NCBI RefSeq assembly: GCF_003316765.1
Contig: NZ_NIJF01000070.1
Span: 1 to 64,000, forward strand
Direction of reading: 5' to 3'
Length of the DNA stretch: 64,000 bases
DNA from: Bacillus sp. P14.5
GTDB lineage: Bacteria > Bacillota > Bacilli > Bacillales > Bacillaceae_B
The position numbers and the translations under genes were made by a program. Shown one piece after another: positions 1-8,433 of the stretch (position 1 is the first letter of the stretch; each line of letters starts with the position of its first letter). The notes below the pieces were generated by a model. The model was not told the origin of the DNA. It saw only the letters and a program-made list of their open reading frames with translations, and did not search any database.

Positions 1-466
1 GACAGGTAGGAACCTTCCCTCCATCAGCGTTGACCGACTTCATAGGTACTATATCCCTATCCGACTTCCTTTAGGCATTTGACAACCCTCACTTTATTAT
101 CGCTTGTTCGTCATTACTCTTGCCGGTTCTTCGGCAAAAGACCTAAAGGATCTCCCGAGTTGCCGTAACATATCAATGTATAGCGTGCCGAGGTCATCGA
201 CTCCGAGGAAGTTGTTATTCTCTTGCCGCTAACGTGAATAACAATGTTGCCTTCTATACTCCCGAAAATATCGGCCTTCCTAAATAATGCGCGTTTTCGG
301 AGCTCAATCCCTTCAACCAGTTAGTTTACGGCCCACTACCTCGCTGTCTACGCTTAAAGGCAATGTGTTACCACTTTGCCCTCCAAGACTCGCTACGAGT
401 GAATGGCTAGTTCTTTCTCGACGGGAATCCCACCCGTTATATGTCACGACCTAGGCTCGGTCGCTC
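1..466 (-). mobile_element. Group II intron, 5' part (cut by window edge)
   Basis: Read on the minus strand this is the 5' portion of a self-splicing group II intron RNA. It opens at 466 with GAGCGACC, which pairs with GGTCGTG a few bases on, followed by the conserved domain I stretch GGGTGGGATTCCCGTCGAG. Later come CGGCAACTCGGGAGATCC and GAAGTCGGATAGGG, typical of bacterial introns that carry a reverse transcriptase. A hairpin GTTATTC/GAATAAC presents CAAGAG (forward 220-225), an exact complement of the last six exon bases CTCTTG (forward 467-472), i.e. an EBS1-IBS1 pair. The usual start is GTGYG; here the second base is A. The maturase gene and the 3' domains should lie left of position 1. 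Class is not assigned. Confidence 0.8.
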
Positions 467-600
467 CAAGAGTTCGCGCGCATTGAGCTTAATCCTTCTT
501 CTTAAAAGGGAGACGATGATAAAACAGCATTAGAAAGCAACAATCTCTTAGAAAAGTAACGGGTTCTGTTTTCGAGTACAAAACTAACAATTGCACCTCA

Positions 601-642
601 AAAGAAGTGTCAAATCGCATAGAATTTGACACTTCTTTTTTG
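601..642. terminator. Bidirectional intrinsic terminator-like hairpin
   Basis: AAAAGAAGTGTCAAAT and ATTTGACACTTCTTTT form a long perfect stem with a seven-base loop and T-runs on both strands. No gene abuts it; it sits about 130 bp upstream (minus strand) of the group II intron. Confidence 0.7.
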
Positions 643-666
643 TTTATATCACAGTATTTTTGCTAG

Positions 667-821
667 TAATTCTGTTCAATTGGTAATACAATATGTATTC
701 TAAATAGCAAATGACAGAACTAAGTGTTCTTTAAAATTTGCTGCATAATTCCCTATACATTTCATACCGGATATTAATGTATATGAGATGCAGTTAACTA
801 TAATAATGCTAGCAATGATAT
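667..821. other. AT-rich intergenic DNA, nothing recognised
   Basis: No open frame, RNA motif or repeat match seen between the hairpin at 601-642 and the compound repeat that begins near 822. Confidence 0.5.
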
Positions 822-1372
822 GATTGGAACGGAAGGTGCGTGACCTCCTGCGGGACTAGCGTGACGTCTAGTTCCAGCGCCCAGCCCCTCGGGGTCAAAT
901 AACCTCAAGAGAATAAAAGGAAAAACCACCTTTTATTCTCTTGAGAACATTTGCCTGTCGGGCCTGAGCAGGGCGCTTCCACTTTTGATGACAGGTGAGC
1001 CCACGCAGGCGAATCCAGCTCCAGCGACTAGCAGATTTCGGTCTCTCTCCTTGCTATTCTAGCTGCAAGGCCCAACGGCTAGCGTACTTCCCTGCCTCCT
1101 CCTTGCGATAAGTCAACATCAACTCACTACGTTTGTTGTGTTTTCTTTATCTCATGCGGAGTCAGTCCAGTCCGTACGCCGCTGAGCGGGGCCTTTCCAC
1201 TTTATATAGATAAGTCATCATCGAATCGCTTAAGCTCTTCGTGATTCCTTTATCTCATGCGAGAGCCCTACAATCTGTAGGTCGCTGAACGGCCGCTTCC
1301 GCTTTTTATGAAGCCGAGGAGGCTCACCGCACGCCCCGCGGAGTCAGGCACCTGGAGTGGAAATCAATTTAC
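822..1372 (-). repeat. GC-rich modular repeat family A, copy A1 (head-X-X'-Y-tail)
   Basis: Longest copy of a dispersed repeat found five times in the window. Read on the minus strand it runs: head (GATTTCCACTCCAG, CCGCGGGGCG), module X (AAGCGGAAGCGGCCGTTCAGCGAC, ATGAGATAAAGG, GTTGATGTTGACTTATCGC) in two diverged versions, module Y with a 17-bp perfect hairpin (CTCAAGAGAATAAAAGG and its complement, forward 903-945) followed by TTATTTGACCCCGAGGGGC, and a tail (CTAGTCCCGCAGGAGGTC). No long open frame is present, so this is not a protein-coding transposon. Confidence 0.7.
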
Positions 1373-1420
1373 CCTTCTTAGCGCGAACCACTTACCAATA
1401 TATTGATTAATATTGTTTTT

Positions 1421-1506
1421 TTGCTGTAAAACTTTTAATAGCCGGATTTTTCCCCGAATACTAAAGGTTTTCTCTCGAATAGAGGAGAGCAGCTCTTTTC
1501 TTTTCA
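1421..1506 (+). repeat. AT-rich repeat family B, partial copy B1
   Basis: Contains GCCGGATTTTTCCCCG, ATACTAAAGGTTTTCTCTC and AGCAGCTCTTTTCTTTTC in the order seen in the fuller copies near 14155 and 47355. It lies about 50 bp from repeat A1, as other B copies lie beside A copies. Confidence 0.6.
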
Positions 1507-1550
1507 TTATCCGCAGATTATTCCATTGTACTAGTTTACAAAAAGTACCT

Positions 1551-1581
1551 AAAAAAGCTCAGGACCTCTCCTGAGCTTTTT
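1551..1581 (-). terminator. Terminator of yppG
   Basis: AAGCTCAGG-acctct-CCTGAGCTT hairpin followed on the minus strand by a T-run, 12 bp after the yppG stop. Confidence 0.8.
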
Positions 1582-1592
1582 CTATACTTATA

Positions 1593-2096
1593 CTAAACTT
1601 TGAAGAATCCTCCCACTCCCTTGACCATCGAAGAGACCTGTGACATTGCATTCATCATTTGACCAGCTGTATTCATCATTTTATTGAAATCAAGGGAACC
1701 GTCCTGGGATTTAAATGATTTCATGATGGTTCCCATCCCGGATGACTGCGGTTTTGCCATAAAACTGCCTTTAGGATATGGATTCATCATTCCTTGATAA
1801 TCATTATAGATGCCGCCTTGAGAATGATTGATTTCATCGGGCTGTAAAGGATTTTGAAAATACTGGTTGGCATAGTGATTACCTTGAGAATAAATCCCAT
1901 AGTCCCCAGCCGGATTTTGGTAGCCTTGGTTATAGCCGTATGCCGGCTGCTGCAGGTACGGCGGCTGCTGGAACTGCTGGGGGCTTCCATAAGGAGGGTA
2001 AGGCATGGCTCCATTATGTTGTTGTTGGTGACCGTAATATCGTCGGGCAGGTATTCTCCAATTTTGATAGTGATTATGAAATTGATACATTTCCAC
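1593..2096 (-). CDS. yppG: YppG-like Gln/Tyr/Pro-rich protein
   Basis: A 167-residue protein whose first two thirds are low complexity: repeated Gln, Tyr, Pro, Asn and Gly (for example QQFQQPPYLQQPAYGYNQGY), reminiscent of spore-coat type composition. The last 60 residues are ordinary, with KSFKSQDGSLDFNKMMNTAG, and are the part shared with Bacillus YppG. Its place next to yppF and yppE on the recU side matches B. subtilis. The annotated start is GTG four bases after AGGAGG; an in-frame ATG two codons later is equally possible with a ten-base spacing. Function is unknown; a role in the spore envelope is an inference from composition only. Confidence 0.75.
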   Translation of the reverse strand: MEMYQFHNHYQNWRIPARRYYGHQQQHNGAMPYPPYGSPQQFQQPPYLQQPAYGYNQGYQNPAGDYGIYSQGNHYANQYFQNPLQPDEINHSQGGIYNDYQGMMNPYPKGSFMAKPQSSGMGTIMKSFKSQDGSLDFNKMMNTAGQMMNAMSQVSSMVKGVGGFFKV

Positions 2097-2336
2097 TCAT
2101 CCTCCTGACAAAGGAATCTCTGCTATAAAGTATGTTCTTCTCAGAAAAAATGTGCAGGTGCCCGGTTTAGTCTACAGGCTTCCTTCCTTCAAAGACTATT
2201 CGACAAATGAAGAACTTTGTCGGAAGTTCCATTTTTCTTACAACTTTAAATATCTGCAATTCATGTTACTATGAGCATGTAAGGGGAAGCGGGAGAAAAC
2301 CTGCTGATATTAAACGTAACAAGGGGAGGATTCATT

Positions 2337-2528
2337 ATGAATTTGGAAACTATTCAGGAATTATTTCAAGAGAAATACAACTTTAAGCCAGCCTCGTTAA
2401 ATGAACTTCTGACTTTTGCCCGAAAATGTTACATATTGAATGAAATCACAATTACTGAATACAGGCAGCTTGTAAAAGAAATTGAAGCAGCCTATCCTGC
2501 ATCCGATTCTCCAATGGTTTCAAACTAA
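2337..2528 (+). CDS. yppF: YppF family small protein
   Basis: A 63-residue soluble protein, mostly helical in appearance, with the YppF signature FQEKYNFKPASLNELLTFAR followed by an acidic-basic helix (TEYRQLVKEIEAAYP). It has a strong ribosome site (AAGGGGAGGA) before the ATG. It is transcribed opposite to its neighbours yppG and yppE and ends in a shared bidirectional terminator. The family is a small conserved Bacillus protein of unknown role; nothing in the sequence suggests catalysis. Confidence 0.8.
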   Translation: MNLETIQELFQEKYNFKPASLNELLTFARKCYILNEITITEYRQLVKEIEAAYPASDSPMVSN

Positions 2529-2541
2529 TTATATATTTATA

Positions 2542-2582
2542 GCAAGAGGGGGGCAGATTCAACAAATCTGCCCCCCTCTTGC
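2542..2582. terminator. Bidirectional terminator between yppF and yppE
   Basis: GCAAGAGGGGGGCAGATT and its exact complement form an 18-bp perfect stem with a short loop. It ends yppF on the plus strand and touches the 3' end of yppE on the minus strand. Confidence 0.85.
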
Positions 2583-2944
2583 TATTCCTGTTGTGCCTTT
2601 AATTGTTCCAGAACTGTTTGTAATACATAGTGAACAGACTGGGAGTGGCTGATGAATCTTTTGTAGCTTGCTTCAGGAAAAAAGGCTTGAATGGAGATCA
2701 TCTCCAAATTCTCAGCCGTATTAATAATCTGGCTGGGGTGAAGGTTTTTCGGCCTTTGCTTCTTCATCCATTCGAGAGCAGTTTCCTGCCAAAGATCGAT
2801 TTTTTCTTTGGCTTCATCGGCGAAAGGCTTTACCTCTTGATAAAAATCGCCTTTTTCTCCCCGCTCTCGAGTTTCTTTATATAATTTCAGGATTTCTCCA
2901 TTGGTTTCCAGTAGTTCTGAAGTTAATTCCCTGAGATTTTTCAC
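2582..2944 (-). CDS. yppE: YppE family helical protein
   Basis: A 120-residue charged protein that reads as a bundle of amphipathic helices (for example KNLRELTSELLETNGEILKL at the start and SVHYVLQTVLEQLKAQQE at the end). It matches the YppE family in length and in the central motif KPFADEAKEKIDLWQ. The start ATG is preceded by AAAGGAGAGG. It is a single-gene unit facing yppF. No enzymatic motif is visible and the cellular role is unknown. Confidence 0.8.
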   Translation of the reverse strand: MKNLRELTSELLETNGEILKLYKETRERGEKGDFYQEVKPFADEAKEKIDLWQETALEWMKKQRPKNLHPSQIINTAENLEMISIQAFFPEASYKRFISHSQSVHYVLQTVLEQLKAQQE

Positions 2945-3072
2945 ATGACCTCTCCTTTGCTTTAAAACTTCCTTGAGGCAGACCGTATAAGTTTCTTAAC
3001 CGAATTTAGCTTTATGGCAGCAATATCCTGTTTCGCTTACATGCTCTTTGAGAAACAGCCTTTCAAGAGATT

Positions 3073-3103
3073 TAAAAAAAGCAGCCTTTGTCAGCTGCTT
3101 TTA
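3073..3103 (-). terminator. Terminator downstream of the 84-residue gene
   Basis: AAAGCAGC-tgacaaag-GCTGCTTTTTTT on the minus strand, just after the stop at 3117. Confidence 0.75.
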
Positions 3104-3116
3104 TTGTTTCTTCATT

Positions 3117-3371
3117 TTATGTGGTTTTGTAAGATAATTCAAGATTATTCATCGCTTTCTCGAGAGATGTTTCTCCGTATAAGCTCATTTTAAGGAGAAC
3201 CCGGGTCTCCGTTTTAGTATATTTTTTTTCGGCCTTTGCCAGCTTTAACTTTCTCTCATTGACCAATGCATGAGTTTCTTCTGAGACCTTTACACTAATT
3301 TTTTCTTCCAGTTCATCCAATTGACTTTCTATATCCGACAGCAGCAGGAGCAGGTCATCTTTGCACACCAT
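3117..3371 (-). CDS. Small coiled-coil-like protein of unknown function
   Basis: An 84-residue protein beginning MVCKDDLLLLLSDIESQLDE, chosen because the ATG at 3371 follows a strong GAGGAGG site; an upstream extension in frame has no support. The first 55 residues look like a two-stranded coiled coil rich in Glu/Lys/Leu; the remainder is basic with several Thr. Its position between sspM and yppE corresponds to that of yppD in B. subtilis, but I cannot confirm family membership from the sequence, so no symbol is given. It ends with its own terminator. Confidence 0.65.
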   Translation of the reverse strand: MVCKDDLLLLLSDIESQLDELEEKISVKVSEETHALVNERKLKLAKAEKKYTKTETRVLLKMSLYGETSLEKAMNNLELSYKTT

Positions 3372-3561
3372 TTTAAAGCCTCCTCGAATTTCGTTTATTG
3401 TAGTATTCGCCCTTCTCTTACCTGCACCTTCCCCCTTGACAAAACTAGTACTCTTTCGGCAAAGAAAGTCGGAATCAAACAAGTTGAGCAAACTCTTTCG
3501 ACAGATTACTGAATGAAAACAATGGTGTTTTCGAACAATATAGTGAGGAGGTGTTAAAATC

Positions 3562-3672
3562 ATGACAAAAAATGAAAGCAAAGAACAAAGAGTGAAAGAA
3601 GCGAAGCGGATAGAAACGAAAGCTGGTAAAGGGAACCCGAAATTATCAGGTCCCGACCGCCCATCAACTTAA
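3562..3672 (+). CDS. sspM: Small acid-soluble spore protein M (SspM)
   Basis: A 36-residue peptide, very rich in Lys, Glu and Thr, that ends in LSGPDRPST. The B. subtilis SspM protein likewise is about 34 residues, lysine-rich, and ends in LGGPNRPST, and its gene lies at this chromosomal spot. SspM is a minor spore-core protein made in the forespore. A strong AGGAGGTG site precedes the ATG and a GC-rich terminator follows. It is transcribed opposite to both neighbours, so it must have its own promoter; I could not identify a convincing forespore (sigma G) promoter by eye. Confidence 0.8.
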   Translation: MTKNESKEQRVKEAKRIETKAGKGNPKLSGPDRPST

Positions 3673-3683
3673 TACATTCTGTT

Positions 3684-3734
3684 TAACAGTGCCGGCGTGC
3701 TCATGGATGAAGCATTGCCGGCACTGTTTATTTT
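3684..3734 (+). terminator. Terminator of sspM
   Basis: AACAGTGCCGGC ... GCCGGCACTGTT stem of 12 bp followed by TATTTTA. Confidence 0.8.
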
Positions 3735-3839
3735 ACAGGTTGTTTTCAAGAAGTGTCACCGGGGTGATCTAAATTGATGAGGGTTGGGATAAAACTTTTT
3801 CACTGCCTGGTTATCCGCCCCTAAAACGAGTGGCAGCCT

Positions 3840-4841
3840 TTATCCCCTGAACAGTTCTTCCAATTTAATTAATTTGTGAAGCTGTCTCTGCTTTTGGAAA
3901 AACCACTCTGTCAACTTCACCGGTTCTTCAAACTTTGACCTCTGAAACCACCTTTCTTTCACTTTTCTCTTTTTGGACCAGTCTTCCAACTCCTTGTGTA
4001 CATGGTGCTCTTGTTCCTCATAGACGGTTCTTAAAATCGGAGTACCTGTATAAGGGGCATCCCTGCAACAGCGCTCATAATCCCTTCTGGACCCAGTGGG
4101 TTCTGTCGAGAGTGCGAATTCCTTAAAGTATGGGTATAGTTCTTCTTTGAACAGAATCTGCGATAATCTGTTTCCAAGCGCAATTCTGCTGTCCAAGTTT
4201 CTGAAGTCACTCACACTTGCCCCATAAAGACTCCCCTTCTTTGTAGGAAAAACTACTGAACTAAAGTGAAAACGATCTTCCAGGAAAAACACCTTACTTT
4301 TGAAAACCTTGCGTTTATAAACCGGGTGGCGGATCACTGGTTCCTCTATAACATTCTGTTCATTGATAATAAGAGCCTGCATCAACCGGTCCTGGTCCCC
4401 TGACTCCCAAAACCTCCTCCACTCAGACTGCATGAAGGAAGACACAAAAAATTCACGAAATAAGTGAAACATTTCTACATCTAATTCCGTCTTATAATGA
4501 TGTATCAGCAGCTGAGGAAAAATGTCCTGAAAGATCAGCCAATTCGCTCGTTCATAGGTAAGGAATAAAGTCTCCCTGGTTCTTTTATCAAGAATCGATG
4601 GAAGCCAGGGTCCTTGGAGATCGCACATATTCCAACCGGCGTTCCGTGAGACCATCGAGGCTAAAAATGACCATTTTATTTCTGGATGTAATAGGTAATA
4701 CTCTTGATAAGCCTTAGTTCTTGATATATTATCACGGTTATATTTGAATGTTTGTTCGCTAATCACCCCCATAATCTGTTCAGGAGTTTCAGCAAGCGAG
4801 TATTCGGGTAAAAACCGGTGAAAAAAGGATAATTTGGCCAT
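3840..4841 (-). CDS. yppC: YppC, DUF2515 family protein
   Basis: A 333-residue protein with the features of the DUF2515 family, which in B. subtilis is YppC: an N-terminal region with KAYQEYYLLHPEIKWSFLAS and MVSRNAGWNMCDLQG, and a C-terminal basic/aromatic stretch. It contains many Trp, Phe and His residues. Divergently transcribed from recU across about 110 bp, as in B. subtilis. No transmembrane segment or catalytic motif is evident. The function of the family is not established. Confidence 0.8.
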   Translation of the reverse strand: MAKLSFFHRFLPEYSLAETPEQIMGVISEQTFKYNRDNISRTKAYQEYYLLHPEIKWSFLASMVSRNAGWNMCDLQGPWLPSILDKRTRETLFLTYERANWLIFQDIFPQLLIHHYKTELDVEMFHLFREFFVSSFMQSEWRRFWESGDQDRLMQALIINEQNVIEEPVIRHPVYKRKVFKSKVFFLEDRFHFSSVVFPTKKGSLYGASVSDFRNLDSRIALGNRLSQILFKEELYPYFKEFALSTEPTGSRRDYERCCRDAPYTGTPILRTVYEEQEHHVHKELEDWSKKRKVKERWFQRSKFEEPVKLTEWFFQKQRQLHKLIKLEELFRG

Positions 4842-4954
4842 ATTAACCGCCCCGTTCGTCGTTATAGGGTTATGTTAACGAGATTTAGGCATTTTTATTC
4901 ACCCATCATCTTGACGTATCTGATATGATATAGATTAGTTTGTGAGGTGGGAAT

Positions 4955-5560
4955 ATGAACTTCCATTATCCCAATGGAAAAAAATTTATCCAGAAGGCTT
5001 CCCCCGCCATTAAAAAAACGGCGGCAAAAAAAGTCTCCTACAGCAACCGGGGAATGACTCTTGAGGAGGATATTAACGAAACCAATCAATATTATCTTGC
5101 TAACGGAGTCGCTGTTATCCATAAAAAACCGACACCCGTTCAAATTGTCGATGTCCACTATCCTCAGCGAAGCGCGGCAGTCATTAAAGAGGCCTATTTC
5201 AAACAGCCTTCAACAACGGATTACAATGGTCTTTATAAAGGCAGATACATTGATTTTGAAGCAAAAGAAACGAAGAACAAAACTTCTTTTCCCCTTCAAA
5301 ATCTTCATATCCATCAAATTCAGCATATGAAACAGGTGGATGAGCAGGATGGCATCGCATTTATCTTAATCCGTTTTTCAATGACAGAAGAAATCTTTTT
5401 CATGAAATTCATTGAGCTGTATAAGTACTGGAAGAGAATGGATCAGGGCGGTAGAAAATCAATCAAGAAAGAAGAGATTGAAGCAGATGGAGTGAAAATC
5501 TCATTGGGCTTCCACCCCCGCATTGATTATCTTAAGACGGTACATTCATTATATTTCTAA
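4955..5560 (+). CDS. recU: RecU Holliday junction resolvase
   Basis: RecU cuts four-way DNA junctions during recombination repair and chromosome segregation and modulates RecA and RuvAB. The 201-residue length is normal. The N-terminal [19 protein letters not shown], the catalytic core with [20 protein letters not shown] (acidic metal ligands D and E and the following K) and the C-terminal [11 protein letters not shown] are all present. A GAGGTGGG site precedes the ATG. It is followed after 76 bp by ponA, the classical recU-ponA operon of Bacillus, in which the two proteins link DNA segregation to cell wall growth only by co-expression. Confidence 0.95.
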   Translation: MNFHYPNGKKFIQKASPAIKKTAAKKVSYSNRGMTLEEDINETNQYYLANGVAVIHKKPTPVQIVDVHYPQRSAAVIKEAYFKQPSTTDYNGLYKGRYIDFEAKETKNKTSFPLQNLHIHQIQHMKQVDEQDGIAFILIRFSMTEEIFFMKFIELYKYWKRMDQGGRKSIKKEEIEADGVKISLGFHPRIDYLKTVHSLYF

Positions 5561-5636
5561 ACTCAGGTCTCCTGCTGCAGTACAATAAAGAGCGTGCAGC
5601 AAATGTGGAGTAAAGATGAAAGTGAGGATACACACT

Positions 5637-8270
5637 ATGTCTGGTCAATATAAATCCAGGGAAGAAAAACGCCTTGCTCAGCAAAAAAAGGCTAAAGGAA
5701 AGGGCAAAGGCAAAAAGAAATCGTTTTTTGCAAAGGCCATCATCAGTTTATTTATCATTGGAATTATCGGGATGCTTTCAGGAGCAGGCTTATTTGCCTA
5801 CTACGCAAGCAAAGCGCCCGAGTTGGACGAATCACTGCTGAAGGATCCGATTGCGTCTGAGATCTACGATATGAACGGTGATTTGATCACCACTGTAGGG
5901 ACCGAGAAGAGGGATTATGTAAATTATGAACAGATTCCCCCTCTTATGGAAGATGCGATACTTGCTACCGAGGATAACCGCTTCTATAAACATAATGGAA
6001 TTGATTTAATCCGTTTAGGCGGTGCAGTGATTGCCAATGTCACCAACGGTTTCGGTTCAGAGGGTGCGAGCACCTTAACTCAGCAGGTCATCAAGGGATC
6101 TTTCCTGTCACCTGATAAGACGCTTGAACGTAAAGCACAGGAAGCATGGCTCGCTGTTAAACTTGAACAGGATTACACCAAAGAGGAAATTTTCGAGATG
6201 TATTTTAACAAGGTATATATGTCTGCCGGGATTAACGGCTTCGGCACAGCTGCTACCTATTATTATGGAAAAGAACTAAAGGACCTTGAGCTGCATGAGG
6301 CAGCCCTGCTTGCCGGTATGCCGCAAAGTCCTAATAACTATAACCCTTTTGATTATCCGGAAAAAGCTGAAAAGAGAAGGAACATCGTTCTCAGCCTAAT
6401 GCATCAGCATGAAAAAATCAGCAAGGAAGAAATGGAACAGGCGCAAGCAATGCCAGTCACAGAGTCTCTCGTTACTGAGGAAGCAAGGGAAGAACGCTCT
6501 ATTGATAAATATCAGGCTTTTGTCGACGTTGTAATCGATGAAGTAGCGGAACTTGGAGACTATAACCTGTTCACGGACGGCCTGAAGGTTTACACAACTG
6601 TAGATCCGAAAGCACAGGAACGTGTCGAGGCTATTCTTGCAGGGGAAGCGATTGATTTTGAATATCCTGAAAGATTTGAGGAATTGATGCAGGCCGGCAT
6701 CACCCTCCTAGATACAGAAACCGGGGAAATACGCGCTATTGGAGGCGGCCGTGACTATGGAGAAATCAAACGTGGATTCAACTATGCTGTTGATGCCAAA
6801 AGACAGCCTGGATCGACAATTAAACCTCTATTGGATTACGGACCTGCCGTAGAATATGAAAAATGGTCTACTTACCACCAAATAAAAGATGAACCATATC
6901 AATATACGGATACTGACATCGATATCAATAACTGGGATACACGTTTCAAAGGAGATATTTCCATACGTGAAGCACTCTGGGATTCACGTAATGTCCCTGC
7001 AGTAAAGGCATTACAGGAAGTGGGCCCTGCGAAAGCAGGAGAATTCCTATCAGGTCTGGGAATTTCTTTTGAAGATATCTTTGAAGCCTATGCTCTAGGC
7101 GGAACACCTGGAGTGAATTCCGTACAGATGGCTGGAGCGTATGCTGCCTTCGGAAACGGCGGAATATACAATAAGCCGCATTCTGTTCAAAAAATCGTAC
7201 TTAGAGATGGTGAAACCGAGGTCAACGTCAACCCTGAACCAAAGAACGCTATGAAGGATTACACCGCTTACATGATTACTGACATGCTGAAGGATGTATT
7301 AAAGCCAGGTGCAACGGGCATTTATGCAAACGTACAAGGTCTTCCGATGGCAGGAAAGTCAGGAACAACCAATTATACAGATGAAGATAGAGCTAAATAC
7401 AATGTTGCAGCGAATGAAGCACCAGATTCATGGTTTGTCGGTTATACAACGAATTACACTGCTTCTGTATGGACCGGATATAGAGAAAGGAAATATCCAC
7501 TCAATCCTTCAGAACGTCATATCGCGCAATATATCGTCAAAGACATCATGAGCTACGTATCACAGGATATCGATACACCAGATTTCAAGAAGCCTAAGAG
7601 TGTGGTCGAATCTCCTGTAGAAAAAGGATCCAACCCTGCACGGCTTCCAAGTGATTACACACCGGAAGATAGAATCACCTATGAACTATTTGTTCGAGGG
7701 ACAGAGCCTAGCAAGGTATCTGAGCAGTTCGATAAAATCCCTGAACCACAAGGCTTGAAGGGAGAATTCGATAACGACAAAAAGACCATTACGTTAACAT
7801 GGGACTATAATGACGACGATCGAAATCCAAACTTTGAGGTTTCAGGTTCCTTCAATGAAGAAGGTCCCAAAGTCCTCTCCACGACTTCTGAAAAAGGTTT
7901 GATTGTTGAAAACATCGCAGCTGACGGCAGCTACACATTCACCGTTACTGCTGTCGATGGAGAACAGCGCAGTGAGCCTGCAACAGTAAACGTCAACGTT
8001 GAAGGCCAAGAGCCTGAGGAAGAGCCTGAAGAGGATTCAGAAGAAACTCCTGAAGGTGAAGAAAACGAAGACGGTAACAATGAAGATGATGAAGAAGAAA
8101 ATGGTGAAGGCAACGGCGAAGGTGAAAATGAAGAGGAAGAAACCACACCGCCAGCCGAAGATGGCACAGATGGAGAAAATGAAGATGACGACGATGGCCA
8201 AGATGAAGGCCAAGGCGAAGGTAACGCGGACAGCAACGGTACAAATAATAACTCTGATGATGAAGAGTAA
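5637..8270 (+). CDS. ponA: Penicillin-binding protein 1A/1B (PonA)
   Basis: Class A bifunctional wall synthase: it polymerises lipid II and cross-links the peptides outside the membrane. From the N-terminus: a Lys-rich cytoplasmic stretch, one membrane anchor (about 34-58), a glycosyltransferase domain with the catalytic TEDNRFYKHNGID (about 110-123), and a transpeptidase domain with SxxK at 393-396, SRN at 450 and KSGT at 574. A fibronectin-like region follows, then a very acidic Glu/Asp/Gly/Asn tail of roughly 90 residues to the end at 877. I chose the ATG at 5637 because MSGQYKSREEKR aligns with the B. subtilis start; another ATG lies seven codons upstream. A strong terminator follows. Confidence 0.95.
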   Translation: MSGQYKSREEKRLAQQKKAKGKGKGKKKSFFAKAIISLFIIGIIGMLSGAGLFAYYASKAPELDESLLKDPIASEIYDMNGDLITTVGTEKRDYVNYEQIPPLMEDAILATEDNRFYKHNGIDLIRLGGAVIANVTNGFGSEGASTLTQQVIKGSFLSPDKTLERKAQEAWLAVKLEQDYTKEEIFEMYFNKVYMSAGINGFGTAATYYYGKELKDLELHEAALLAGMPQSPNNYNPFDYPEKAEKRRNIVLSLMHQHEKISKEEMEQAQAMPVTESLVTEEAREERSIDKYQAFVDVVIDEVAELGDYNLFTDGLKVYTTVDPKAQERVEAILAGEAIDFEYPERFEELMQAGITLLDTETGEIRAIGGGRDYGEIKRGFNYAVDAKRQPGSTIKPLLDYGPAVEYEKWSTYHQIKDEPYQYTDTDIDINNWDTRFKGDISIREALWDSRNVPAVKALQEVGPAKAGEFLSGLGISFEDIFEAYALGGTPGVNSVQMAGAYAAFGNGGIYNKPHSVQKIVLRDGETEVNVNPEPKNAMKDYTAYMITDMLKDVLKPGATGIYANVQGLPMAGKSGTTNYTDEDRAKYNVAANEAPDSWFVGYTTNYTASVWTGYRERKYPLNPSERHIAQYIVKDIMSYVSQDIDTPDFKKPKSVVESPVEKGSNPARLPSDYTPEDRITYELFVRGTEPSKVSEQFDKIPEPQGLKGEFDNDKKTITLTWDYNDDDRNPNFEVSGSFNEEGPKVLSTTSEKGLIVENIAADGSYTFTVTAVDGEQRSEPATVNVNVEGQEPEEEPEEDSEETPEGEENEDGNNEDDEEENGEGNGEGENEEEETTPPAEDGTDGENEDDDDGQDEGQGEGNADSNGTNNNSDDEE

Positions 8271-8274
8271 TACT

Positions 8275-8312
8275 AAAAAACAGCGTCTGACTCAGTCAGA
8301 CGCTGTTTTTAT
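8275..8312 (+). terminator. Terminator of ponA
   Basis: ACAGCGTCTGACT-CAGTCAGACGCTGTTTTT hairpin directly after the ponA stop. Confidence 0.9.
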
Positions 8313-8433
8313 TTGCTCAATTTTTAGGAAATCCTGTGTGGCAATGCTATCCCTCCTCCATCTGGATAGAGGGATGGGTACGGAAGACATACGGCTGGTG
8401 CGAAAACCCCTTACTTTTAAAGAAGCTGCAACC

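Noticed and set aside
1..520. A ribosomal RNA or tmRNA fragment
   Set aside because: The compact structured look fits the 5' part of a group II intron far better (EBS1-IBS1 pair, conserved domain I blocks), and no rRNA motif is present.
1787..2128. Overlapping frames across yppG on both strands
   Set aside because: Caused by the CAG/TAT-rich low-complexity part of yppG; no ribosome sites and no family match.
3510..3560. Sigma G promoter for sspM (TGAATG ... CAATATA)
   Set aside because: The spacing is about 20 bases and the -10 match is poor; not strong enough to list.
7931..8244. Ser/Leu/His-rich frames antisense to the end of ponA
   Set aside because: They are shadows of the acidic GAA/GAT-rich tail; no start signals.
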